A stretch of 64,000 nt of DNA from Meconema thalassinum (lineage: Eukaryota > Arthropoda > Insecta > Orthoptera > Tettigoniidae): contig OX336396.1 in the NCBI GenBank assembly GCA_946902985.2, forward strand, positions 232,824,797 through 232,888,796, in the 5' to 3' direction. Position 1 is the first letter of the stretch. Each line of letters starts with the position of its first letter. Positions 21,301 through 32,252 of this stretch are shown one piece after another. A program made the translations under genes and the position numbers. Below the pieces are notes generated by a model. That model had not been told where the DNA came from and ran no database searches. It saw nothing but the letters and a program-made list of their open reading frames with translations.

Positions 21301-22239
21301 TTGTAATTATTTTCGACAATATTATAAACAATTTCTAATTGTTATAAATAATTTATGTGATTTTGTTATAAACATTTAAGAGTGTGTTTCATACTCTAAA
21401 CTATGCTGATTAAACATTTGGATGATAACTTAACAAGTTCAAGGATAGTTAAAATAATCCAGTGGGATGGAAGTTAAGCATTTGAAAGATTTGCGTCAAT
21501 ATGTATGAGTTGTCTTGTAGACATTTAAAGCTTTAAAAGGAGCTGAATTCTTACGCAAGTGTGGGGAGAGGAGTGCGCCCCATTTGACAGGTGTGAGCCA
21601 GGTTAAAGAGTAGACCAGCCGGCCAGACATCTGGTTACAAGCAGGTGAGGTCGATACTCCGGCCTTGTGCCTATTAATAAAGGTGTTATGTTTATTGAAA
21701 GAAACCATATGCTCTATATATGTCGTACCCTGACTTCCTCATCCAATCCAAATGTGTTATAAAATGTTACGTTATTTTGAGCTCATGGGAGCTAACAGAT
21801 TGTTTGATAAATTTGCAAGTCCTTTAGGAGGACGTAGTCAGATTGACATAGGCTACTGATAGCCACGTTTATTTTGTTGAGTTGTGAAAATCATACTCTT
21901 TATTTGAAAATAAAGCTTTTGTACAGTTCAAAGTTCTCGTCTTCGGTCTGGTTCATTTCTAAATGTCATGGTGAAGGTTATTGTGAGAGCATACTTTAAG
22001 GATCCTGTTGTCAACCCAATCCCCGAGATATTTATAAGAGGTAAGTAAAAGTAAGTATGTAACCCCGTCTATTTTGGTGTGTTCCACAATAATTTTTCTT
22101 GGTAACTTCTGTGTTCAAACCTCGGTAGTATCTGTCAGTGCCATTTTCATATATGTAGCTGAGCTGGTGCGATTGATTGTTGGCAATCCGATTGAGGGGG
22201 CGGATATCTGACAGCCTACTATCCGGGTAAACGGGGACA
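18355..22239 (+). repeat. 5' LTR
   Basis: 3885 bases. Differences from the 3' LTR that I saw are at 18518, 18520, 18826, 18979, 19057, 20800 and 21959 (about 0.2 percent). Length is far above the few hundred bases to 2 kb usual for Ty3/gypsy. It is AT-rich, especially 20000-21400. Open frames of 98, 104 and 121 codons appear identically in both LTRs, which is expected from LTR identity and is not evidence of coding. Confidence 0.97.
18896..18903 (+). promoter_or_regulatory. Candidate LTR TATA box
   Basis: TTATAAAT at 18896-18903 follows the only GC-rich stretch of the LTR start and is followed by ATCGTCAGATCTCA; a candidate polyadenylation signal AATAAA lies at 21909-21914. Both recur in the 3' LTR. 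If right, the repeated R region would be about 3 kb. Based on motifs only. Confidence 0.3.
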
Positions 22240-22835
22240 GAAGGATTGGCGCACCTAAAACGTTGGGGCTCGATTCAACATAACTGGATCACCAGGTTGA
22301 ACGCCAGTAGAATTGGCAAACCTAAAACGTGTGGATCGATTAGACTCAAATAAAGAGGTTGATTCTTTGTTAGATGTCTTGGCCAATTGTAGAATTTAAG
22401 AGTGTGATTATATAGGAATTAAATGTTGCATTGTAGTAGGAAAATTACACTCAGAAAAGATCAGATCTTATACAACTTGAGAAAGGTTAAATGGGCTGGA
22501 AACTTAGAAAAATCGCCTATGATCTGGAATCTTATTTTATTTGACCAGCTTATGACATTTTAGTCATATTAAAGATAAAATTAAATTATTTGGATCGTAA
22601 ATGTAAAATTATTTGTGTTAGGATATTTTAAAATGAGCCAGGGAAATTTGAACATGTGCTTGAGTTTGTTTCAACATGAAGTGTCTTCGAAAGTTAATTA
22701 TAAGGTAGTTATAAGTTAGATTTAAGACAGAAAATTGATCAAAATTATATATGGTGAAAAGTGTTGCTCAAATGTTGTTATTTTGCTCTTTTGATGTATG
22801 TCCCTACAGCAGTCTAATTTTTGAATAATATTGTA
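22240..22835 (+). promoter_or_regulatory. Primer-binding region and gag leader
   Basis: Eight bases after the LTR, TGGCGCACC begins at 22247 and is followed by ACGTTGGGGCTCGATTCA. This looks like a lysine-tRNA-type primer site (TGGCGCCCAACGTGGGGCTCGA) with extra bases in the middle. A second version, TTGGCAAACCTAAAACGTG, lies at 22313, so the primer-site region is duplicated. The remaining leader to the gag ATG at 22836 is AT-rich and has no frame. Confidence 0.5.
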
Positions 22836-25351
22836 ATGGCAGATGAAAGTTTGAGGAAAATGTTAGAGGAGATGTCTGCTAACATGAAGCAGATGATGGA
22901 GGAGAATGCTAACTTGAAAGCAAGTATGGAGGAGAATGCTAGTAATTTCTCTGCTAACTTGAAAGCTAGCATGAATGAGAGTATGAAGGAGAATGCTAGT
23001 CGAATGGAGGAGAATATGAAAACTCTTCAGACCAGTTCTGCTAACTTAGAGGATAATATGTCGCGTTTACAGATTAATACCCAAGGAATTGAGAATACTG
23101 TAACTGACATGCGCTCCGACATGTCCAATGTTAAAATAGATGTGTCTAATATGCATAAAAATGTTGGTGATGTTAAAATTGATGTTGCTAATGTGCATAA
23201 AGATCTCACAATGTTGAATTTAGATGTTGCTAATGTCCGTAGTGATATTTCTTGAGCTAGGGCTGAGGTAGTTGTTGTCAAAAATGATGTTGCGACTGTC
23301 CAAGACAAGGTTGAGGAAGTCCAAAGAGGAATCCAAAATGTTAGAACTGATGTGTCCAATGTTCAGGTTGATATTAATAACATTCATTCGGATGCAAACG
23401 AAATGCAAAGTGACATAAATAACATTCAAGTAGAGGTCAACACAGTTTTCGTAGACGTTGCTAAAGTCCAAACTGATGTAAATAAAGTCAGGGAAGAGAT
23501 AGAAAATTCGAAAACTCTTTGTACACGTAATATAAGTGCATTAACGACTAGGCTAGTTGATGAGTCAGTTAGAACGACAGCGTCTTTAGAAGGTTTAAAG
23601 TTTGATGTAGAGGTCATGAGAACCCAAGTATTAGACCATAATAAAGTATTGAAAGAGGATATTGAATTAGACATAGCAGAAATGTTAACGGAAAATGTAG
23701 CAATATGGAAAGAAGAGTGGATTAGGTCAAGTGGGGAACATGTAACCCAAATTCAGGATCGTATTGAAAGGAAACTTGCCAGTACTCAAATTGATATTAA
23801 CAATGAAGTAGTACAGATTAGGAAAGATTTAAGCGTCAGGATGGATTCGCTATCCGAAAGACAAGTTGAAGATAGGACAAAATTAGATCAGGATGTGCAA
23901 ACATTAAAATCTGCATTAGAGGAACAGATTCATAAAGTTGTCTCTGATGTGAACGAAACGACGAGTAAACTACAGAATTTGAAGTTAGGAGAGGCTAATT
24001 TAATGGAGACCTACAAAGAAGAATTAATCAAGAAAGTCTTAACGGAAATCACTGACAAAGATACAGTAGGCTTGACTTGCGAAACCAGTAGGAATTATGC
24101 CAGAGGATATAACCTAGATCCAGAAGAGAGAGACGTGACTCCTGAAGAACGTATATCCAGATTCAGGGAGGAAGATGACGAGAGGAATATGGAACCTGAG
24201 TGGAACTATCGTGATAGTGGGAAAAACTACCCGGATTCATATCCGAGGAACGTAACGGTCATCAGGAATTTTGAAGATAAACCGCAAAAATTCAGTAACA
24301 CGGATAGTTTGACACCTATCGAATATGTAAGGAACCTCAAAGATTATTTCATCGAAGCTCACATTCCCAGAGAGAGAGAGATGAAGATAGTGGAGAGATA
24401 TTTGATTGGAGGACCCCTCGAATGGTTTTGCGCATTTAGATACACATTCAGTAACTTTGACGAGTTTGCAGAGGCATTAATCAAACGATTTTGGTCTATA
24501 GAAGCGCAGAATTCGTTAAGAGCGGAGGTGTATTCAAGAAAATACTCCGGTACTCTTCCAACGCGGTACGCTGATTTCTTTACGAGTCAATTATCCCGCT
24601 TGAGATTTTTACAACCCCCATTGTCCACGGAGCAACTTATTGATGCGATTTCTCGTATGCTGCCAGTGGAGGTGAGAAGACTAATAATTTCGTCCAACAT
24701 CAGGGATTTAACCAGCATGGATGAATTACTGAGGAGGTTAGACTACACAAGTCCAATGCGTAACGTGGTACAGAAAGGTCAAAGGCAGGAGTATAAAGAA
24801 ATAAATACTGTATATATGGACCAAGTCCAACAAACTGACAAGCCAGATGAGGAGAAAACTGACAATGTAGGTCCTCACAGGAATAATCAGTTTCGAAATA
24901 ACAGATCGCAAGGTTACCGACCGTATCAACAGAGAAGAGGCTGGAACTATAACCGAGGAAATTACAATGGAAGAGGCAGATATTATAACAATAATGGTTA
25001 TAACCGAAATTATAATAGGAATAACCAGAGCCAAAACAGAAACCAGAATCCTCAAGGTCAGGTTATGACACCCGATCAGTATCAGGAAAGAGAGAAGGAA
25101 AGCCAGCAATACCTGAAAGAATTACGGGAAAAAGAAGCCGACAACCAAAAGAAAAGGCAGGATGTTGTAATCGATCCTGGGCCTTCTACGAGCCAACAGA
25201 ATTTTGAGGTCGGTAACACAAAAAAAAAAAACGCCGATTTCTCAACGTCAGTGAGAACCTGTAAATACATAGCCACACCACACCTGATTACGATTAATGA
25301 GATATATGAGGTGACTGATGAAGATTTGCTAGAAGAGAGGGGTATAGTTAA
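22836..25351 (+). pseudogene. gag: gag of the Ty3/gypsy element (broken)
   Basis: ATG at 22836 (MADESLRKMLEEMS); the frame open from 22821 uses a TTG and is not the likely start. Roughly codons 1-430 are a very long coiled-coil-like region with recurrent D-V-x-N-V/D-V-x-K-V spacing and ENA/NLKAS repeats. A capsid-like domain follows (about 24250-24750: NFEDKPQKFSNTDSLTPIEY, GPLEWFCAFRYTF, FAEALIKRFW), then an Arg/Asn/Tyr-rich basic tail (25,000 region) without a visible CCHC zinc knuckle. A single in-frame TGA at 23253-23255 interrupts it; CGA to TGA at a CpG would explain it. The frame runs into the TTAA insertion at 25348; sequence reading to 25403 is translated transposon end. Gag would normally coat the RNA and build the particle. 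Confidence 0.88.
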
Positions 25352-25431
25352 CCCTAGAACTGCTGAAGGTTTATCCGTCAAATGCTGCAGTACATTCCCA
25401 TAAAATACACACTATGCGAATTTAGTATCTG

Positions 25432-27511
25432 TAAGCAAACTGTGTTCATGAATATAACTTATCATACATCAATAGAAAGCTGAAAGACTGTTCTATATTA
25501 TTCTTATAGAGGTGAATCGTTCAGACTCATCATTTTGAATTAATCATAAAAAGTGTTTTATAAAACTAAAAAAAATATTAAAAATTGACTTTTCTGCTCT
25601 AGAAAACTATATTGCCAAGATAAATGTTTGTCAGACACATCATAAATGAAAAGTTCACAGTTTTTTGTTACTATTTCAACAACCAGTTATAAATAATTCC
25701 TGTTATTTACTAAAAAAGAAAATTATTTGTACAATATGACATTTCTCCATTATGCACATATATGAGAAATTCACCTTCTGCCTCTTCTGTAAGCTAACTG
25801 CGTTCATGAATAGGCCTATAACTTATCATACATCAGTAGAAATCTGAAAGACTGTTCTATATTATTTTTATAGAGGTGAATCATTCAGACTCATTAGTTT
25901 GAATTAATCATAAAATGTATTTTATAAAAAATAAAAAATAAAATTGAATTTTCTGCTCTAAAAGAACATATTGCCAAGTTAAATGCTTGTCAGTCACATC
26001 ATAAATGAAAAGTTCACAGTTTTTTGTTACTGTTTCATGAACCAGTTTTAAATAATTCCTGTTATTTACTAAAAAAAAAGAAAATTATTTTTATTATATG
26101 ACATTTCTCCATTATGCACATAGCCTATATGAGAAATTCACATTCTGCCTTTTCTGTAAGCAAACTGTGTTCATGAATAGGCCTATAGCTTACCATACAT
26201 CAATAGAAAGCTGAAAGACTGTTCTATATTATTTTTATAGGGGTGAATCATTCAGACTCATCAGATTGAATAAATCATAAAAAGTATTTCATAAAAGAAA
26301 TATGAATTTTCTGCTCTAGTAAACCATATTGCCAAGTTAAATGTTTGTCAGACACATCATAAATGATAAGTTCACAGTTTTTTATTACTATTTCAGGAAC
26401 CAGTTTTAAATAATTCCTGTTATTTACTAAAAAGAAAGTTATTTTTACAATATGACATTTCTCCATTATGCACATACCGGTATATGAGAAATTCATCTTC
26501 TGCCTTTTCTGTAAGCAAACCGTGTTCATGAATAGGCCTATAACTTATCATACATCAATAGAAAGCTGAAAGACTGTTCTATATTATTATTATAGTGGTG
26601 AATCATTCAGACTCATCGGTTTGAATTAATCATAGAAAGTATTTCATAAAAATAAAAAAATAAAAAATTGATTTTCGGCTCTAGAAAACCATATTACCAA
26701 GTTAAATTTTTGTCAGACACATCATAAATGAAACGTTCACAGTTTTTTTGGTACTATTTCATGAACCAGTTTTAAATAATTCCTGTTATTTACTAGAAAA
26801 GAAAGTTATTTTTACAGTATGACATTTCTCCATTATGCATATATATGAGAAATTCACCTTCTGTCTTTTCTGTAAAAAAAATGTGTTCATGAATAGGCCT
26901 ATAACTTATCATACATCAATAGAAAGCTGAAAGACTGTTCTATATTATTTTTATAGAGGCGAATCATTCAGACTCATCAGTTTTAATTAATCATAAAAAG
27001 TATTTCATAAAAATAAATATTTACTTTTCTGCTCTAGAAAACCATATTGCCAAGTTAAATGTTTGTCAGACACATCATAAATGAAAATTTCACAGTTTTT
27101 TGTTACTATTTCAAGAACTAGTTTTAAATAATTCCTGTTATTTACTAAAAAAAAATATTTTTACATAATGACATTTCTCCATTATGCACATAGCCTATAT
27201 GAGAAATTCACCTTCTGCCTTGTCGGTAAGCAAACTGTGTTCATGAATAGGCCTATAACTTATCATACATCAATAGAAAGCTGAAAGACTGTTCTATATT
27301 ATTTTTATAGAGGCGAATCATTCAGACTCATCAGTTTGAATTAATCATAAAAAGTATTTTACCAAATATAAGAAATAAAATTGACTTTTCTGCTCTAGAA
27401 AACCATATTGCCAAGTTAAATGTTTGTCAGACACATCATAAATGAAAAGTTCACAGTTTTTTGTTACTATTTCAGGAACCAGTTTTAAATAATTCCTGTT
27501 ATTTACTAAAA
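25432..27511 (+). repeat. Satellite array, about 359-bp unit, six copies
   Basis: The landmark GTAAGCAAACTGTGTTCATGAAT (with variants) recurs at 25432, 25790, 26156, 26511, 26872 and 27226, spacings 354-366. Units are very AT-rich with runs of A and carry GACATTTCTCCATTATGCA and CAGACACATCATAAATGA. The last unit is truncated at 27511 by unrelated sequence. Short minus frames in the array repeat with the unit and are not genes. Confidence 0.92.
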
Positions 27512-27743
27512 AAGTCCTCTCGGCACGCCGGAAGGCGGAGGTAGATTTCACCGGACAAACTTGGAGATAGGCGAAAATAGGCAGAATATGCAGGTTTTCG
27601 TAGAAGGATCAGACCTCATTTATCGCGTGAAAATATTTTATAATTGGAGATTAATTAACTTTGTTTTTCTTCATTTTAAACATATGTTTAACATTTTATT
27701 GTCTTACGGGGACGGTACCCTTCTTGTCATTTGGAGTCCATTT
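27512..27743. other. Unassigned spacer inside the TTAA element
   Basis: It begins GTCCTCTCGGCACGCCGGAAGGCGGAGG, which is much more GC-rich than the satellite, and ends in the T-run where C2 is inserted. A 67-codon frame (27561-27764) runs into C2 and has no motif. Confidence 0.4.
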
Positions 27744-29247
27744 TTAGCCTATTTTCAATTTTGAAAAAATAGGCTTATGAGATCACCTTTTGTCCATGTG
27801 TGTGTGTGTGTGTGTGTGAGGTGTGTGTGTGTGTCCCCCTAATACAATCTAAACGGCTGGAGCGATTTCAATGAAACTCGGTAAGTTTATAGCACTATTC
27901 CCGGCGACGTCGACCGTGCCCATCGAATTTTGTTACGTCTCACCAATCCAACATGGCGGCTGTGCGAAATATTTCACTAGCATTCAGTATCTCCGAAACT
28001 ATAACGGATATCGCCCTGAAATTGTGTACGGTGATAAAGGGTACTACTAGAAGTTCACCTATGAATTTTTCAAAAACCTGGTTACTACATAACCAACATG
28101 GCGGCCAAGCGAAATGGAGACTTTTAAATAGACTTTTCTCGCGATTTAACTATCCAAACGTAATGAAACTTGGTACAGCAAATATTTATACACATTGCAA
28201 TGCACTGGAGTCTAATTTATTTCAATTGTTTACATAACCTCAAAATGGCGGCTTTGCGAAATATTTCACTGACATTCTATATCCCCGAAACTATTACAGA
28301 TATCACCCTGCAATTTTGTACAGTGATAAAGGGTACTGATACAAGTTTACCTATGTATAATTCATAAACCTGTAAAGTACAAAACGAACATGGTGACCAA
28401 GCGAATTTGAAATATTTTAATAGACTTTTCTCGTGAGTTAACTCTCTGAGCGCAGTGAAATGTGGTACAGTAAATGATGTTGCAGATTGTAATGTACTGC
28501 CATCTAATTTAATTCAATTGTTTACATAACCTCGAGATAGCGGCTGTGCGAAATTTTAAAATTAAGTTTTTATTTCTTGTGTCGTAATCATGCGATCGAA
28601 GTGAAAGTTTGAATAATGAACCTAGGCAATAAGTGACCTTGAATGGTACATAACTCTATGGCCTATACATATAACAATCCTAAATAGCAAGCTTCCGTAA
28701 TATTTAGACGGTCCTCAATGTATATGAATCTTTTACAGCAACCAAACTGAAATTTTTATGTTCATAGAGACTATGAACATATGTTCACCTATAGGACTTT
28801 CAGTAACCTGGTGAGCACGAATGCAACATGGCGGCGACGCGAAGTATAAATATTTAAATGGACGTTTCTCGCGAATTAACTATCCGAGTGCCGTGAAACG
28901 TTGCACGTTTTAAATGCTTACACAAATGTTGATCCACTGGCATCTAATTTATTTCAATTGTTTGCATAATCACAAGATGGCTGCTGTGCGTAATTTTAAA
29001 ATCTCGTTTTTACTTCTTGTGTTGTAATCATGCGATTGAAGTATGAATACCACACTTACACAATAATCTTAATATAATAGTACAAAAATAAAAATTCAAC
29101 CTGGCGACCATCTGAAATATTTAGACGGTTCTCAATATCTACGAATCTGTTACAGCAATTAAACTGAAATTTTGTATGTTGATAGAGGCAATTAACATGA
29201 GCAGGATATATGAAAATAGGCTGTACAGTTCTTCACGGAACTACTTG
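27744..29247 (+). mobile_element. Hairpin-ended Helentron-like (HINE) element, family C, copy C2
   Basis: It starts TTAGCCTATTTTCAATTTTG with the inverted partner AAAATAGGCTTATGAGATC, a GT microsatellite at 27798-27838, and CTAAACGGCTGGAGCGATTT. It ends GAAAATAGGCTGTA, a hairpin around AGTTC-TTCACG-GAACT, and CTTG. The interior has ATGGCGGC units. It is the plus-strand counterpart of C1, C3 and C4, and lies in a T-run with no obvious duplication. Confidence 0.75.
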
Positions 29248-29352
29248 TTATACTTGTGGTCACACTGTCCTTATGCAAGGTTTCGACACTGATGTGTAAC
29301 TATGTAACGGTCTGTTACTTCTTCACGCAAAATTATATCTCCCGCAGAGATG

Positions 29353-31938
29353 TTGGTTGGTTCCTCAGTTTAGGGGCTGCGACAACGCGGTCATATAACC
29401 CCGTGTACTTTGGGTGAGTGTAGAATCTGTCTGATAAACGGTGTGAATTGTGATAGCTGTATTAGTCTGTAATTCAGGTAAGGAATGCAGACGCTAAATT
29501 TCAAGCAGTAGTTCCTAATGTTGCTACCAGATACTAACGTCAACGCCACCCAGCTGTGAACTTGGCTACTAGATGCCACCTCAATCAGCAACTCGCAACG
29601 AACGTTGAAACTTCCCCTCCAAAGGAAAGCTTACTGAGGGATTTTTAGCGCTCTTAGAAAATCCGACGACTTTGGCCGGCTTTGAACCCGCGACCTTGGG
29701 CATAGAAGTTCAGCATGCTACCAGTTACGTCACCGAAGCCGCTTCACACTTAGTCAGATGTCATGGCAATGTCTGATGGCTCATCCCTCATCAATTTAGT
29801 AGTGTTGCCATGTCAACCACTGATAGCTCTTGGCATTTTCTTATAATTCCGAAATCATTTTTCTCATCCCTTGGCATAATGGTGGGTCATATCAAAAATT
29901 CTTTCAGACAAAATTTTAGGTAATTATTAGGGGAATATTATCCATTTTGTACGGTTTTGATATAGTGCCTATTAAGAGAGATATGATTAATGTTTCCCGA
30001 AAAACCAATTTTTTCCCGCCCCTTTGGTCAATGGTTGGTGCTATAAAAAGAACTCTTCTAACATAAATGTTTGGGCTTTATCCGACACATAGTATGAACG
30101 TTGAACGGATTCGATATTTCACATATTAAGAGAGTTATAGCAATATTTCACTTTGTCGAAAAAATGCCCCCCATTTTCTCCCCCTTCGACCGATTTAGCC
30201 CAGTAACGAACTCGACCGAGATTTTATAGGTATACATATTCGGTAAAATATTCAAAGTGATTGGTGCAAAATTACGGCAGTTATCGTGTCCACAAGAAAC
30301 TGATATGCATATATATATACACATATACATACATAAATTATATATAAACTTTTGAACTGACGGTGGTTTTGGGGTCTGGGGGATGTGAAACGCGAAGATA
30401 TGTCGAAATTTTCCGGAAGTCGAAACATGGTACCCATTGCAATAGTTAGCTTTCTAATGAAATCTACCTCTGGTTGGTTCCTCAGTTTAGGGGCTGCGAC
30501 AACGCGGTCATCTAACCCCGTGTACTTTGGGTGATTGTAGAATCTGTCTGATAAACGGTGTGAATTGTAATGGCTGTAGTAGTCTTTATTCAGGTAAGGA
30601 CTGCAGACGGTCAATTTCAAGCAGTAGTTCCTAATGTTGCTACCAGGTACTACCGTCAACGACACCTAGCTGTGAACTTGGCTACTAGATGCCACCCCAA
30701 CCAGCAACTCGCAACGAACGTTGGAACTTCCCCTCCAAAGAAAAGCATACTGAGGGATTTTAGCTCTCTTAGAAAATCCGACGACTTCGGCCGGCTTTGA
30801 AACCACGACCTTGGGCATAGACATTCTGCATGTTACCAGTTACGTCACCGAAGCCGCTTCCCACTTAGTCAGATGTCAAAGTCAACCCCTGGCACCATCC
30901 AGCCCATGACGGGCTAAGGCCGACCAAGCGACCGCTGCCCAGCCATTTGGCCTGCAGATATTGGGGTGACGCGTGATCAGCGCGTCGGGTCCCCTCGGCC
31001 GTTAATATTGGTATTCGTGATCGGGGTGCTGTCTCACTGTCAGACAGCTACTCAATTGTCCTCACGAGGCTGAGTGCACCCCGTTCCAACCCTCACGTCA
31101 GTTTTAAAATCCCTGACGGAGCCGGGGATCGAACCCGGGGCCTCCGGGTGAGAGGCAGGCGCGCTACCCCAACACCACGGGGCCGGCTTAGTCAGATGGA
31201 AATACTGAATCTGATCTCGTGCAAGTGCGTTGTCATGGCAACGGCTCATCCCTCATCAATTTAGTAGTGTTGCAATGGCAACCTCTGATAGCTCTTGGCA
31301 TTTTCTTATAATTCCGAAATCATTTTTCGCATCCCTTGGCGTAATGGTGGGTCATATCAAAAATTCTTTCAGACAAAAGTTTTAGGTAATTATTAGGGGA
31401 ATATTGTCCATTTTGTACGGTTTTGATATTGTGCCTATTAAGAGAGATATGATTAATGTTTCCCGAAAAACCCACTTTTTTCCACCCCTTTGGTCAATGG
31501 TTGGTGCTATCAAAAAACTTATTGGACATAAATTGTTGGCACTTATCCGACACATATTATGAACTTTGAATGGATTTGATATTTCACGTATTAAGAGAGT
31601 TATAGCGAAATTTCAATTTTTCGAAAAAAGCCCCCCAATTTCACCCCCTTCGACTGATTTTGCCCATTAACGAACTCGACCGAGATTTTATAGGGATACA
31701 TATTATGTAAAAAAATCAAAGTGATTGGTGCAAAATTACGGCAGTTATCGTGTCCACAAGAAACTGATATACATATATATATATACATATATATATATAT
31801 ACATAAATTATATATAAACTTTTGAACTGACGGTGGTTTTGGGGTGTAGGGGATGTGAAACGCGAAGATATGTCGAAATTTTCCGGAAGTCGAAACATGG
31901 GACCCATTGCAATAGTTAGCTTTCTAATGAAATCTACC
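29353..31938. repeat. Direct tandem duplication of a 1.1-kb repeat
   Basis: 29353-30470 and 30471-31938 are the same unit. Both start TTGGTTCCTCAGTTTAGGGG or the like and end GGAAGTCGAAACATGG...CTAATGAAATCTACCT. The second is longer only because of the SINE at 30876-31186. Each unit contains a reversed SINE-III 3' fragment (29585-29747 and 30715-30860), the CCCGTGTACTTTGGGTG block, and a TATATA microsatellite near its end. Divergence between units is low to moderate by eye. Confidence 0.85.
30876..31186 (-). mobile_element. tRNA-derived SINE with 12-bp target duplication
   Basis: CTTAGTCAGATG occurs at 30864-30875 and 31187-31198. On the minus strand the head is CCGGCCCCGTGGTGTTGGGG (A-box region) with B box CGGGTTCGATCCCCGG, and the body runs toward 30876. 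The first copy of the host tandem unit (near 29755) lacks the insertion, giving an internal empty site. Confidence 0.88.
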
Positions 31939-32172
31939 TAAAAGCGCTCAATTTCTGATTCACCTACATAGGCTTGTTGGCTGCCATTTTGCTCAATGCA
32001 ACTTCAACGTCAACATGAAAGTACTTCCACTTCTGCAGCCAAAAAATAGCCTGCTTATTGTCATTTGTTTGCCAAAGAGTAACACAACGAAAGATAAAAG
32101 CATCGGGAACCAGCATGACTTGAAATTAGTGCCATCTGATGGCTAACAGTAGTAATATATTTGAATACCGAG

Positions 32173-32234
32173 ACCGTCTTTCAGAGAGACGGTCGCACTT
32201 GATAAAACACCACACCGTCTTCCTGGAAGACGGT
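32173..32234. repeat. Twin 21-bp palindromes near the right end of the TTAA element
   Basis: 32173-32193 is ACCGTCT-TTCAGAG-AGACGGT and 32214-32234 is ACCGTCTTCC-T-GGAAGACGGT, a perfect palindrome around a single T. They start 41 bases apart and end 14 bases inside the element's last base. They are absent from the left end, so the two ends are asymmetric. They could be transposase-binding sites; that is inference. Confidence 0.75.
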
Positions 32235-32252
32235 CCGCAGTTCTAGGGTTAA

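Larger units (their letters stand above)
25352..32248. mobile_element. TTAA-flanked piggyBac-like non-autonomous element, 6.9 kb
   Basis: It is flanked by TTAA at 25348-25351 and 32249-32252. Both ends start CCCTAGAACTGC (right end read in reverse), so the terminal inverted repeats are 12 bases. TTAA duplication and CCCT(A) termini are the definition of the piggyBac superfamily. Total displacement is 6901 bases, and the gag frame (before) and protease frame (after) are the same once that length is discounted. No transposase is visible. The interior is a 359-bp satellite, HINE C2, a tandem duplication with a SINE, and a unique right end, so much of its length was acquired. Confidence 0.88.

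Noticed and set aside
23253..23255. Gag TGA as programmed readthrough or selenocysteine
   Set aside because: It lies deep in the coiled coil rather than at the gag-pol border, and gag and pol are in one frame, so readthrough is not needed there. A CpG transition is the simpler explanation.
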